From contig CAXXRP010000008.1 in the NCBI GenBank assembly GCA_963662375.2, positions 54,585-118,584 of the forward strand: 64,000 nt of DNA, read 5' to 3'. Of the stretch, positions 26,326 to 35,770 are shown piece after piece. Every line of letters begins with the position of its first letter. Position 1 is the stretch's first letter. The notes beneath the pieces were generated by a model. That model had not been told where the DNA came from. It saw nothing but the letters and a program-made list of their open reading frames with translations, and searched no databases. This DNA is from UBA11612 sp963662375. GTDB taxonomy: Bacteria > Pseudomonadota > Alphaproteobacteria > Rhodospirillales > Rhodospirillaceae. The position numbers and the translations under genes were made by a program.

Positions 26326-27540
26326 ATGGCGCGGATTGTGCAGAAATTTGGCGGAACGTCGGTCAGCGACATCGACCGTATCAAGGACGTTGCGCTGCGT
26401 GTAAAGGCCGAGGTTGATCGGGGCAACCAGGTGGCCGTTGTTGTATCCGCTATCTCGGGGGTAACAAACCAACTCGTCGATTACTGTACGCAGGTAGCGC
26501 CGATGCATGATGCGCGTGAATATGATGCCATCGTTTCTACTGGCGAACAGGTGACCTCTGGGCTCTTATCCATCGCGTTGCAGGACCTTGGCGTGCAGGC
26601 GCGGTCTTGGACCGGCTGGCAGATTCCGATCACCACCAACGATGCTCACGGTAAGGCCCGAATTCTAAAGGTTAACGGCGAAGAGTTGGTGCGGCGGATG
26701 GAGCAGGGGCACGTGACGGTTGTCGCCGGTTTTCAGGGGATTGGTCCGGACAATCGTGTGACGACCTTGGGCCGTGGCGGTTCGGACACAACCGCCGTGG
26801 CGCTTGCGGCGGCAGTTCATGCTGACCGATGCGATATTTACACCGACGTTGAAGGTGTTTACACCACCGATCCGCGCGTTGTCCCAACCGCCAAGAAGCT
26901 TGATAAAATCACTTATGAAGAGATGTTGGAAATGGCATCTCTCGGCGCGAAAATTCTGCAGGCTCGCTCCGTAGAGATGGCCATGAAGCACGGTGTGCGT
27001 ATCCAGGTACTATCGAGTTTTTCCGATGCAGCGGGCACGCTGGTATGTGACGAGGACGAGATTGTGGAAAAAGAGCTTGTAAGCGGAATTACCTACAGCC
27101 AGGACGAGGCGAAGGTGACACTGTTGGGAGTTGAAGACCAGCCCGGTGTCGCCGCAGGGATTTTCGGGCCACTGGCGGACGCGAATATCAACGTTGATAT
27201 GATCGTCCAGAACGCTTCTGAGGACGGTACAACCGACGTCACCTTTACAACCAGCCGCGCGGACCTGGATCGCGCCCTGAAGGTTGTAAAAGACAATATG
27301 AAAGTTCCATATCGGACAATTAACACCGATAGGGACGTTGTAAAAGTTTCGGTCATCGGCGTCGGCATGCGCAGTCACGCTGGTGTTGCGCAAATTATGT
27401 TCTCGGCTCTGGCGGAAAAGAAAATCAATATCCACATCATTTCGACATCTGAGATCAAGGTGAGTGTTCTCATCAGTGAGGACTACACGGAACTCGCCTT
27501 GCGTGCGCTGCATACGGCTTATGGGCTGGACGCAGTTTAA
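26326..27540 (+). CDS. lysC: Aspartate kinase
   Basis: Aspartokinase of 404 aa, the entry step to Lys, Met, Thr and diaminopimelate. The kinase domain starts with KFGGTSVSDIDRIKDVA and includes VSAISGVTNQL, TTLGRGGSDTTAVALAAA and YTDVEGVYTTDPRVV. Two ACT domains follow (VTLLGVEDQPGVAAGIFGPLADANINVDMI and VSVIGVGMRSHAGVAQIMFSALAEKKINI), so feedback inhibition by lysine and threonine is likely. It is 24 bp before the flavin oxidoreductase. Confidence 0.96.
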   Translation: MARIVQKFGGTSVSDIDRIKDVALRVKAEVDRGNQVAVVVSAISGVTNQLVDYCTQVAPMHDAREYDAIVSTGEQVTSGLLSIALQDLGVQARSWTGWQIPITTNDAHGKARILKVNGEELVRRMEQGHVTVVAGFQGIGPDNRVTTLGRGGSDTTAVALAAAVHADRCDIYTDVEGVYTTDPRVVPTAKKLDKITYEEMLEMASLGAKILQARSVEMAMKHGVRIQVLSSFSDAAGTLVCDEDEIVEKELVSGITYSQDEAKVTLLGVEDQPGVAAGIFGPLADANINVDMIVQNASEDGTTDVTFTTSRADLDRALKVVKDNMKVPYRTINTDRDVVKVSVIGVGMRSHAGVAQIMFSALAEKKINIHIISTSEIKVSVLISEDYTELALRALHTAYGLDAV

Positions 27541-27564
27541 AGATGACCTGAAGTGGAAGCGCAT

Positions 27565-28635
27565 ATGTCAGACGCGGTCCCCAAGGGACAGGTTTTAGAG
27601 ACCGCGCAGCCGACGGCGGTTCCGGAGATACCTCTGCAGCTTGCCGCGCTTTGGGACCGTGGCGCAGAATTTCTAGGCTGTCCCGTCGTCATCCTCGGCG
27701 GCGCGATGACATGGATTTCGGAGCGAAATCTTGTTGCGGCGATCTCAAATGCAGGCGGCTTTGGCGTTATAGCGTGCGGCGCGATGACGCCTGCGCTTTT
27801 GGATGCGGAGATCAAGGCAACGCAAACCCTCACCCGGCGTCCGTTCGGCGTCAATCTAATCACGATGCACCCACAGCTGATGGATCTTGTGGAAGTCTGC
27901 CGGGCAAACAATACGACCCATGTTGTATTCGCCGGTGGTGTGCCGCCCGGAGAGGCTATTAAGAAGGCGAAGGAATTCTCGAAGGTCGTGTGCTTCGCAC
28001 CGGCCGTGGTCCTAGCGAAGCGCCTTATAAGGAGCGGCGCCGATGCGTTGGTCATCGAAGGCTCAGAAGCTGGAGGCCATATCGGCCCCGTGTCTACCTC
28101 GGTACTAGCCCAAGAAATCCTTCCTGTAATCCGCGATATCCCTGTTTTTGTTGCGGGAGGTATAGGTCGCGGCGAGGCAATTGTTTCGTTCCTCGAAATG
28201 GGGGCGTCCGGCGTTCAAATGGGGACGCGTTTTGTGTGCGCGACCGAGTGTGTGGCGCACCCCAAATTCAAAAAGGCCTTCATGAGAGCTTCGGCGCGTG
28301 ACGCCATGCCCACGGTGCAACTGGATAAGAAGTTTCCCGTTATTCCCGTGCGCGCACTTGCCAACAAGGGCACAGAGGAATTTATGGAAACGCAACGCCG
28401 TGTCGCGGAAAAATTCACCAGTGGGGAATTGGATCAGCAGGCGGCGCAGTTGGAGGTTGAGCATTTTTGGGCCGGGGCGTTGCGCCGTGCCGTCATTGAC
28501 GGGGATGTAGAATCAGGCTCACTCATGGCCGGTCAGAGCGTCGGAATGGTAACACGCAAAGAACCTGTTTCGGCCATCATCGGTGAACTCGTTCAGCAGG
28601 CGTCCGCCGCACTGACGGCTCGTTCGGCACCGTGA
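27565..28635 (+). CDS. NAD(P)H-dependent flavin oxidoreductase (nitronate monooxygenase family)
   Basis: TIM-barrel FMN protein of 356 aa. The pattern is that of 2-nitropropane dioxygenase/FabK-like enzymes: PVVILGGAMTWISERNLVAAISNAGGFGVIACG, FGVNLITMHP, ALVIEGSEAGGHIGPVSTSVL (phosphate and catalytic-loop region) and VFVAGGIGRGEAIVSFLEMGASGVQMGTRFV. The substrate cannot be deduced. ATG 27565 is used because family similarity starts after it; GTG 27553 is possible. It lies between lysC and ptsP with short gaps, suggesting one transcript. Confidence 0.88.
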   Translation: MSDAVPKGQVLETAQPTAVPEIPLQLAALWDRGAEFLGCPVVILGGAMTWISERNLVAAISNAGGFGVIACGAMTPALLDAEIKATQTLTRRPFGVNLITMHPQLMDLVEVCRANNTTHVVFAGGVPPGEAIKKAKEFSKVVCFAPAVVLAKRLIRSGADALVIEGSEAGGHIGPVSTSVLAQEILPVIRDIPVFVAGGIGRGEAIVSFLEMGASGVQMGTRFVCATECVAHPKFKKAFMRASARDAMPTVQLDKKFPVIPVRALANKGTEEFMETQRRVAEKFTSGELDQQAAQLEVEHFWAGALRRAVIDGDVESGSLMAGQSVGMVTRKEPVSAIIGELVQQASAALTARSAP

Positions 28636-28645
28636 GGGTTGCCTC

Positions 28646-30904
28646 GTGACCGCATTTAGCGGCGGCGACCTGCGGCGCATGCTATCTAGGCTGCGCGATG
28701 TCATGGCGGGTGCTGGCGAAGTGCAGGGGCGTCTCGATAAAGTCGTGACACTCATCGCGCAAGATCTCAAAGCGGACGTGTGTTCCTGCTACGTTATGCG
28801 TGCCGGTGAGGTTCTCGAACTCTTCGCCACTTATGGGCTGTCTCAAAAAGCAGTGCACTTGACCCGCCTTCGTGTGGGTGAAGGTTTGGTGGGCGAGGTG
28901 GCCGCTCATGCCCGACCGTTGGCCTTGGCCGATGCGTGGTCACATCCGTTGTTCGTATACCGGCCGGAAACCGGCGAAGATTTTTTCCGCTCTCTTATGG
29001 GCGCTCCGATGATTCAGGCAGGTCGGGTCGTCGGTGTACTCGTGGTACAGACGCGCGAGGAAAGGCCGTTCAACGACTGGGAACTGGAAACCTTAGAAAC
29101 CGTTGCAATGGTTATCGCGGAATTGATGGCCGCCGCTCAGGTGGTAAAGCGCGAAGAACTGTTCCGGGCCGAAGGTAATGCACTTTTACACGTGCGTCTA
29201 ACCGGCGTTAGTCTTAACGCAGGAGTCGGAATCGGTGTAGCGGTCATGCACAAGCCACACGTGCGCATCGGACGCTTGGTGGGCGATGACCCCGAGGCTG
29301 AACAATCCCGGCTGCACAACGCTCTGAACACGCTGCGGGCGGAAGTAGACGAGCTGATCGGCGGCTCACGCGGCGATGCCACGGGCTTCGGCGACATTCT
29401 TGAAGTTTACCGTATGTTTGCAGATGACCGCGGGTGGATAAGTCGCATTTCCGAAGTGATTGTATCGGGTTTTACGGCAGAGGCTGCAGTTCAAAAGGTG
29501 CACGACGATACACGCGTACGTATGCTGCAACTCAGCGACCCGGTGTTTCGTGAGCGGCTTCAGGATTTGGATGATCTTGCAAACCGCCTTTTGACTATTT
29601 TGACCGGCGGCGGCGCTCACGCCGAACTTCCCGAAAATGCGATCCTAGTGTGCCGTTCGCTGGGCCCCACGGAACTTCTTGATTACGACCCTCGGAAATT
29701 AAAGGGGCTGATTATGGAAGAGGGGTCGCCGACCATGCGCGCGGCAGTGGTGGCCAAGGCCTTGGATATTCCTGTCGTGGCGCAGGTGAATGGCGCGCTG
29801 AGCCGTATCGACGCTTTTGACCAAATCGTTTTGGACGCGAACGCAGGTCAGGTCATTTTGCGCCCCGCCGATGAACTTGTGGATCTTTATTCGGGCGCCG
29901 TAGAAGCGTGCGCCCAACAGGTTGCCGGCTATGCAGCCGTAAGAAATTTGCGGGCGGTGACGAAGGACGGTGTGGAGATTTCTCTTTACCTCAACGCCGG
30001 AATCTTGCTGGACATGCAGAACTTGGTTGAAACCAATGCAGACGGTATAGGTCTTTATCGCACTGAAATGCCGTTTCTCGGGTTACCAACGCTTCCCGAT
30101 GTGAACACACAACAAGCCCTTTATGAAAAAGTGTTCTCCATCGCCTCTGGAAAGCCCGTGACTTTTCGGACGCTGGACGTGGGGGGCGATAAAATTGCGG
30201 CGTCGTCCACCAATGTACCTGAAGACAATCCAGCGTTGGGGTGGCGGTCAATCCGCCTTACGTTGGATCGGCCGGCCTTGCTGCGACAGCAGTTGCGCGC
30301 GTTGATCCGTGCGGCCGAGGGACAGGAATTGCGCGTTATGTTTCCGATGATTGCGGCTGTGGCGGAATTTGATGCGGCGCGCCGCCTGTTCGACATGGAG
30401 ATGGAGCGTCATGTCGGCCGGGACCGTCATCCGCCGGCCAGCGTTAAGGTAGGCACGATGCTTGAAGTGCCTTCGTTGCTATGGCAGTTGGACAAACTCG
30501 TGACTCGGGTGGATTTTGTGTCCGTTGGGACAAACGATTTGCTGCAATTCATTTTTGCCGCCGACCGGGGCAATACGCGCGTCGCCAGCCGCTACGATAC
30601 GCTGTCGCCTGCGGTGCTGCGCGTACTTCATTCCGTTGTAGAGGCGTGCAAGAAAAGCGGCGTCGAGGCGTCGGTATGCGGGGAGATGGCTGGTCAGCCC
30701 CTAGATGCCCTCGCTCTTATTGCTCTGGGATACCGGCAATTGTCTATGTCGGCCTCTGGTGTAGGGCCCGTGCGCGCCATGACGCGAGCCGTCCGATTGG
30801 CCGATATAGAGCCATTTGTGATGCATCTGCTCGACAGCAGTGAGGCATCAATCCGCGAGCGATTGCGTGCGTTCGTCCGAGATCGGGACATTGTGTTAGG
30901 CTAG
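28646..30904 (+). CDS. ptsP: Phosphoenolpyruvate-protein phosphotransferase PtsP (EI-Ntr), catalytic His replaced
   Basis: Enzyme I of the nitrogen phosphotransferase system, 752 aa: an N-terminal GAF sensor (about 10-160), the EI N-terminal swivel domain, and the PEP-binding barrel. PEP-site motifs are intact (LYRTEMPFL, TFRTLDVGGDK, MLEVPSLLWQLDKL, SVGTNDLLQFIFAADRGN, VCGEMAGQ). The phosphorylatable His, expected in the EEGSPTxH segment, is Arg365 (EEGSPTMRAAVVAKAL, codon CGC at 29738-29740); E. coli EI has TSHTSIMAR here. As read, it could bind PEP and sense through GAF but not relay phosphate. The start is GTG 28646; it follows the flavin oxidoreductase by 10 bp. Confidence 0.92.
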   Translation: MTAFSGGDLRRMLSRLRDVMAGAGEVQGRLDKVVTLIAQDLKADVCSCYVMRAGEVLELFATYGLSQKAVHLTRLRVGEGLVGEVAAHARPLALADAWSHPLFVYRPETGEDFFRSLMGAPMIQAGRVVGVLVVQTREERPFNDWELETLETVAMVIAELMAAAQVVKREELFRAEGNALLHVRLTGVSLNAGVGIGVAVMHKPHVRIGRLVGDDPEAEQSRLHNALNTLRAEVDELIGGSRGDATGFGDILEVYRMFADDRGWISRISEVIVSGFTAEAAVQKVHDDTRVRMLQLSDPVFRERLQDLDDLANRLLTILTGGGAHAELPENAILVCRSLGPTELLDYDPRKLKGLIMEEGSPTMRAAVVAKALDIPVVAQVNGALSRIDAFDQIVLDANAGQVILRPADELVDLYSGAVEACAQQVAGYAAVRNLRAVTKDGVEISLYLNAGILLDMQNLVETNADGIGLYRTEMPFLGLPTLPDVNTQQALYEKVFSIASGKPVTFRTLDVGGDKIAASSTNVPEDNPALGWRSIRLTLDRPALLRQQLRALIRAAEGQELRVMFPMIAAVAEFDAARRLFDMEMERHVGRDRHPPASVKVGTMLEVPSLLWQLDKLVTRVDFVSVGTNDLLQFIFAADRGNTRVASRYDTLSPAVLRVLHSVVEACKKSGVEASVCGEMAGQPLDALALIALGYRQLSMSASGVGPVRAMTRAVRLADIEPFVMHLLDSSEASIRERLRAFVRDRDIVLG

Positions 30905-31046
30905 GCACGGCTTGGGGCTATCCGGCCAGCCGGCCCATTTAGTTGCGGTCCAATTCTTTATAATTTTTATTTGAATTTGTATGATATCATAAGACTTTAG
31001 GTGAGCAGCACCACGCCGCTGGAACCTCGGAGAGTTTTCAGTCCTT

Positions 31047-32144
31047 ATGGCCGAGTCAAACACGAACAACCAAGAGCCCTCCAACGATGAGGGTAACGAT
31101 GCCAGGCCGTTGCCCAGCTTCGGCGACACGCGGATTGGCGACAACGACCCAGCGGTCGCGTCCTCTGACGTCGGTACTTTACTGTGCGTCACGCGCATGC
31201 GCGCTGGGAAAGATCTGCAGCTGGTCGCCAAGGTCTTGTGCATTCAGTACCGCTATATCGTCGCCATCGAGGACGGTCGGTATGAGGATTTGCCGGGTCA
31301 GGCTTATGCGATTGGTTTTATACGTGCGTATGCCGACTACCTGGGGCTGGACGGCAACGAAGTGGTCAGGCGCTACAAAGAAGGACGCGGGGGCGTAAAG
31401 CTCCCGGCAAGTATTGAATTGCCGATCCCGACGTCGGACACCGACATACCATCGGGAACGTTGCTGGCGTTAGCGGTTGTATTTGGGATGGTGGTGTACG
31501 GTGCTTGGTATTCGATTGCCGGACTGGATCGCAGCTCGGTCCGGCTGGTTCAAGAAATTCCCAGTAGGCTAGCTGTACTCATCAATGACGGTGCCAGATT
31601 GGATTTCAGTGCGGTCTCGCTGATTCAAGGAGTTTACAGTGGGCTAACTGCACTCCTCAATGACGGCAAGATGCAGTTCACGTCGGGTAAAGAACGCGAG
31701 GTTGAAGTTCGTGAGGCGCAAGTTGCTGCGGCGCTGCCGCCAACACTCTCAGAGAAGACGGTGCCTCCACCGCGCGCAAATGCTGAACGGCCTGACAAGG
31801 TAGCGCCCGAGCGGACGGCAGAAGCGGCCGGCAGGCCCCAGCCACCTGTCCCTGTCGCCACCGCGCCCACGGAGAGCGCTCGAAGAACAGATGCGCACGT
31901 CGCGTCGAGGTCGGACGACACAGCGCCAGCGCGGGACAATTCACCTGGCGACGGGGTGGAGGTGCAGGTTGCTACGGCCAGTGCAAAGCCTCGGCAGCCA
32001 GCAAACGCCGATGAATCGGAAATTATGGATGTTGTCGAGGCCGGAGGCTTGGAAGTTCTGGTCAATGGAATACTCGTGCCATCATTGGGGACGTTGGTGG
32101 GCGATGTGGATTTCGACGCGGAGCTGACGGCTAGCGGCGGCTAA
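31047..32144 (+). CDS. rodZ: RodZ-like helix-turn-helix membrane protein with shortened DUF4115 domain
   Basis: Bitopic protein of 365 aa. A cytoplasmic N-terminal helix-turn-helix (LLCVTRMRAGKDLQLVAKVLCI, YRYIVAIEDGRYEDLPGQAYAIGFIRAYADYLGLD) is followed by one transmembrane helix (LLALAVVFGMVVYGAWYSI) and a Pro/Ala-rich periplasmic stretch, as in RodZ, which links MreB to the cell-wall machinery. The C-terminal DUF4115 domain is incomplete: only its last part (EAGGLEVLVNGILVPSLGTLVGDV) is present, and the preceding 45-55 residues are missing in frame. A diverged 25-residue tandem repeat lies just after the membrane helix. The gene could be partly functional, since the HTH and membrane anchor are intact. 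Confidence 0.8.
   Translation: MAESNTNNQEPSNDEGNDARPLPSFGDTRIGDNDPAVASSDVGTLLCVTRMRAGKDLQLVAKVLCIQYRYIVAIEDGRYEDLPGQAYAIGFIRAYADYLGLDGNEVVRRYKEGRGGVKLPASIELPIPTSDTDIPSGTLLALAVVFGMVVYGAWYSIAGLDRSSVRLVQEIPSRLAVLINDGARLDFSAVSLIQGVYSGLTALLNDGKMQFTSGKEREVEVREAQVAAALPPTLSEKTVPPPRANAERPDKVAPERTAEAAGRPQPPVPVATAPTESARRTDAHVASRSDDTAPARDNSPGDGVEVQVATASAKPRQPANADESEIMDVVEAGGLEVLVNGILVPSLGTLVGDVDFDAELTASGG
31545..31694 (+). repeat. Diverged 75-bp tandem duplication inside rodZ
   Basis: Two adjacent 75-bp units (31545-31619 and 31620-31694) encode LVQEIPSRLAVLINDGARLD... and LIQGVYSGLTALLNDGKMQF.... The best conserved 30 bases differ at only about 5 positions. The repeat is in frame and adds 25 residues at the periplasmic face of the membrane. 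Confidence 0.7.
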
Positions 32145-32277
32145 GCCGGTGCCGCGTCCCGGCGGGCCTTAGCGAAGGTCCGGTTCACCCTTTGGCCCGG
32201 AGAAAAATTTAAGGTATAAGCCGCGCATTTACGGCGGTTTGTCACCCAGGCGCGAAAACCCGGAAAACGAGTGCACC

Positions 32278-33417
32278 ATGAGCCTGCGTCCATATCGAGA
32301 TATCCTGCGCCGCAAATCGCGCCAGATCCATGTCGGAGCTGTGCCGGTTGGTTGTGATGCGCCTATCACTGTTCAGACGATGACAAACACGCTGACGAGC
32401 GATGTAGTGGGCACGGTCGCGCAAATCAAGGCGGCAGAAAAAGCCGGCGTGGATATTGTGCGCGTCTCCTGCCCCGACGAAGCTTCAACGGCTGCACTAA
32501 AGGACATTGTTGCGCAAGTTTCAGCCCCTATCGTCGCGGACATCCACTTTCACTATAAACGTGCCATCGAAGCTGCTCAGGCTGGCGCGGCATGCTTGCG
32601 CATCAATCCGGGAAATATTGGCTCGGCACAGCGGGTGAAGGATGTGGTTCAGGCCGCGAAAGATCACAACTGTTCAATGCGTATCGGCGTTAACGCTGGC
32701 AGTCTCGAACGCCACTTGTTGGAGCGGTACGGCGAGCCCTGTCCCGAGGCGATGGTCGAAAGCGGCCTAGAACACGCCAAGATTCTCGAGGACAACGATT
32801 TTTACGAATTCAAAATCAGTGTGAAGGCCTCGGATGTGTTCCTCGCGGTCGCTGCTTACCAGCAGCTTGCTGACGCGTGCGACTACCCGCTGCATCTCGG
32901 CATCACCGAGGCGGGGGGGCTGCGAGGCGGCACCGTTAAGTCCTCCATTGGGATCGGTTCGCTCCTGTGGGCAGGCATCGGCGACACCATTCGCGTTTCC
33001 TTGTCGGCGGATCCGGTTGAGGAAGTGAAGGTCGGCTTCGACATATTGAAGTCGCTGGATCTGCGTCACCGGGGCGTGCGGGTTGTGTCATGCCCGAGCT
33101 GCGCGCGTCAGGGGTTCAATGTTATCGAAACGGTCCAGATCCTTGAAGAGCGGTTGGCTCACATCTCGACACCGGTTTCACTATCTATCATCGGGTGCGT
33201 GGTCAACGGTCCAGGTGAGGCGCGCGAAACGGATGTCGGAATCACCGGCGGTGGCAACGGTAGCCACAAGATTTATTTGAACGGTGTGGCCGATCACAAT
33301 ATTCACGACGAGGACAAACTGGATCATATCGTCAAGATGGTCGAGCGGAAGGCTGAAAAAATCGAGGCTGCGAAGGCTGCCGGTTCAACGCCTGCCCAAC
33401 CTCACGCCGCCGAGTAA
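32278..33417 (+). CDS. ispG: 4-hydroxy-3-methylbut-2-en-1-yl diphosphate synthase (flavodoxin)
   Basis: Iron-sulfur enzyme of 379 aa that makes HMBPP from MEcPP in the non-mevalonate isoprenoid pathway. It begins MSLRPYRDILRRKSRQIHVG, with QTMTNTLTSDVVGTVAQIKAAEKAGVDIVRVSCPD typical of the TIM barrel and PSCARQGFNV...GCVVNGPGEA containing the three Cys ligands of the [4Fe-4S] cluster. ATG 32278 is chosen over 32239 from the family N-terminus. It follows rodZ, the usual order in this class. Confidence 0.96.
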   Translation: MSLRPYRDILRRKSRQIHVGAVPVGCDAPITVQTMTNTLTSDVVGTVAQIKAAEKAGVDIVRVSCPDEASTAALKDIVAQVSAPIVADIHFHYKRAIEAAQAGAACLRINPGNIGSAQRVKDVVQAAKDHNCSMRIGVNAGSLERHLLERYGEPCPEAMVESGLEHAKILEDNDFYEFKISVKASDVFLAVAAYQQLADACDYPLHLGITEAGGLRGGTVKSSIGIGSLLWAGIGDTIRVSLSADPVEEVKVGFDILKSLDLRHRGVRVVSCPSCARQGFNVIETVQILEERLAHISTPVSLSIIGCVVNGPGEARETDVGITGGGNGSHKIYLNGVADHNIHDEDKLDHIVKMVERKAEKIEAAKAAGSTPAQPHAAE

Positions 33418-33464
33418 CGTGCTGCGACTACCGGCCAGCGTCTTCCAAAAAATGGAACGTCCTC

Positions 33465-34709
33465 GTGTCTAAACTTCAGCCCGTACGGGGCACCCACGAC
33501 TTGCTGTTTGACGAGACCGATCGGCATCGGCGGATCGAGGCAGCGGCATTGGCGACGGCCAAACGCTATGGCTACCGCGAGATCGCAACGCCGATCTTTG
33601 AATTCACCGAAGTGTTCACCCGGACACTTGGCGAGACGTCGGATATCGTCACCAAGGAAATGTATTCCTTTGAGACTAAGGGCGGGGAAAGCATCACGCT
33701 CCGTCCGGAGGGGACCGCGGGTATTGCGCGTGCGTTTATTTCAGGCGGCCTCGAGCAACAAACCCCGCTCAAAATATTTTACCGGGGACCAATGTTCCGC
33801 TATGAGCGGCCACAAAAGGTGCGGCAGCGGCAATTCCATCAGATCGGAGTTGAGTTGATCGGCGTCGGCAGCCCCCAAGGCGACGTGGAGGTGATCGCGC
33901 TGGCCCATCATATTTTGGCGGACCTAAAGCTCAAAGGATGCGTAACCCTGGCAATCAATTCGTTGGGTGACGCGGACAGCCGAGCTGCCTATCGTGATGC
34001 GTTGGTCGATTTTCTATCGGCGAGGAAAGATGTCTTGTCGGAAGAAAGCAGGGATCGGTTGGCCCGGAATCCGCTGCGTATTCTGGATTCCAAGGAGCCG
34101 GATGACCGCAAAGCGCTCGCCGGTGCTCCACGCATGACCGACTATTTGAGCGATGAGTCGAAGGCGCTTTTTACAACGGTTCAGGAAGGCCTGACGCGCC
34201 TTGATATTTCCTTTGTGCTCAATTCCACTCTTGTCCGTGGACTGGACTACTATTGCCATACGGCATTCGAGTTCACGACGGACGCCCTAGGGGCGCAGGG
34301 TACGGTACTCGCTGGCGGCCGCTATGACACGCTGATCGAGCAGATGGGCGGGCCCGCGACGCCGGGCATCGGGTGGGCCGCGGGCATCGAGCGGTTGGCA
34401 ATGCTGCTGCCTAATGAAACAGCGGTGAAGCGACTGATCGCGGTGATCCCAATAAGTGATGAGCAGGAACAGCTTGCGCGATCATTGGCCAACACATTGC
34501 GCTACGCCGGGTTTGCCGTGGACGTGGGGTACAGCGGCAATGTCGGGCAACGGATGAAACGCGCGGATAAGATCAATGCCACCGTTGCGGTTATTGTCGG
34601 CAGCGAAGAAGTGAAGGACGAGAGCGTCACGGTCCGTAATCTGGAAAACGGTGAACAGCAAACTGTGAACCAAGCGCAGCTTGTTCAACATCTCAACTTT
34701 CTACGATGA
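33465..34709 (+). CDS. hisS: Histidyl-tRNA synthetase
   Basis: Class II synthetase of 414 aa. It starts SKLQPVRGTHDLLFDETDRHRRIEA (GTG start). Motif 2 is YRGPMFRYERPQKVRQRQFHQIGVE, the histidine-specific segments are LVRGLDYYCHTAFEF and LAGGRYDTLIEQMGGPATPGIGWAAGIERL, and a C-terminal anticodon-binding domain follows (VIPISDEQEQLARSLANTLR). It overlaps prfA by 4 bp (ATGA), indicating translational coupling. Confidence 0.97.
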   Translation: MSKLQPVRGTHDLLFDETDRHRRIEAAALATAKRYGYREIATPIFEFTEVFTRTLGETSDIVTKEMYSFETKGGESITLRPEGTAGIARAFISGGLEQQTPLKIFYRGPMFRYERPQKVRQRQFHQIGVELIGVGSPQGDVEVIALAHHILADLKLKGCVTLAINSLGDADSRAAYRDALVDFLSARKDVLSEESRDRLARNPLRILDSKEPDDRKALAGAPRMTDYLSDESKALFTTVQEGLTRLDISFVLNSTLVRGLDYYCHTAFEFTTDALGAQGTVLAGGRYDTLIEQMGGPATPGIGWAAGIERLAMLLPNETAVKRLIAVIPISDEQEQLARSLANTLRYAGFAVDVGYSGNVGQRMKRADKINATVAVIVGSEEVKDESVTVRNLENGEQQTVNQAQLVQHLNFLR

Positions 34710-35770
34710 ACCGCGACGAGAACCTAAGCAAGTTACTCGGGCGATACGACGAGTTGCAGGCCCTCATGAACGAGGCCGGCAGCGGGAATAAATTCGCGCA
34801 GTTGGGCAAAGAGTTCGCCGACCTGGGACCTATCGTCCAGGAAATCCAGATCCTGCGCCGTATTCGCCAAGAACTGGCGGATGCCCAGGCGCTGTTGACC
34901 GGCGGCGACCCTGAGATGAGGGTGCTTGCGGACGAGGAAGTGCGTCAGCTCAGGGGACAGGCCGAAGAACAGGAGAAAAAGGTCCGTCTCGCGCTCATTC
35001 CCAAAGATGAAGCAGATGCAAAAAACGCCATCCTCGAGGTGCGGGCCGGCACCGGCGGAGAAGAGGCGGCATTGTTTGCTGCGGACCTCTTTCGCATGTA
35101 CGAGCGTTACGCTAGCCGGAAGGGCTGGAAATTCGACGTGATGAACGTAAGTGAAACCGGCATCGGAGGGGTCAAAGAAGCAATTGCGAATATCACGGGC
35201 TACAACGTTTTCGCACGCCTCAAGTTTGAATCGGGGGTTCATCGCGTGCAGCGCGTGCCCGATACCGAGGCCAGCGGTCGCATTCATACCTCTGCGGCGA
35301 CAGTGGCGGTTATGCCCGAAGCCGAAGAAGTGGACGTTCAAATCAATACTGATGACTTGCGGGTAGATACTTATCGCGCGCAGGGCGCTGGAGGGCAGCA
35401 CGTTAACAAGACCGATAGCGCTGTGCGTATTACCCACATGCCGAGCGGAATTGTCGTGCAGTGCCAGGACGAGAAGTCTCAACATAAAAATCGGGCCAAA
35501 GCCATGAAGATGCTGATGATCAAACTGTACGACGTTCAGCGCCAGGAGCAGGATAGCAAGCGTGCGGCGGACCGGCGCAGTCAGGTGGGGTCCGGTGATC
35601 GGTCAGAGCGGATTAGGACCTATAACTATCCCCAGTCTCGCGTGACTGATCATCGGATCAATCTTACTCTCTATTCTCTCGACGAAGTCATGAATGGCGT
35701 CGGCGTGGATGAGCTAATTGATGCCCTTACTGCCGAAGACCAGGCGGCGAAAATGGCTGCGATGAATTAA
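34706..35770 (+). CDS. prfA: Peptide chain release factor 1
   Basis: RF1 of 354 aa recognising UAA and UAG. The GGQ catalytic motif lies in GAGGQHVNKTDSAVRITHMPSG. The anticodon-like PxT tripeptide appears in HRVQRVPDTEASGRIHTSAATVAVMPE (PxT region of domain 2), and the C-terminal YNYPQSRVTDHR is standard. It sits between hisS and prmC, the methyltransferase that modifies the GGQ glutamine. Confidence 0.97.
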   Translation: MNRDENLSKLLGRYDELQALMNEAGSGNKFAQLGKEFADLGPIVQEIQILRRIRQELADAQALLTGGDPEMRVLADEEVRQLRGQAEEQEKKVRLALIPKDEADAKNAILEVRAGTGGEEAALFAADLFRMYERYASRKGWKFDVMNVSETGIGGVKEAIANITGYNVFARLKFESGVHRVQRVPDTEASGRIHTSAATVAVMPEAEEVDVQINTDDLRVDTYRAQGAGGQHVNKTDSAVRITHMPSGIVVQCQDEKSQHKNRAKAMKMLMIKLYDVQRQEQDSKRAADRRSQVGSGDRSERIRTYNYPQSRVTDHRINLTLYSLDEVMNGVGVDELIDALTAEDQAAKMAAMN

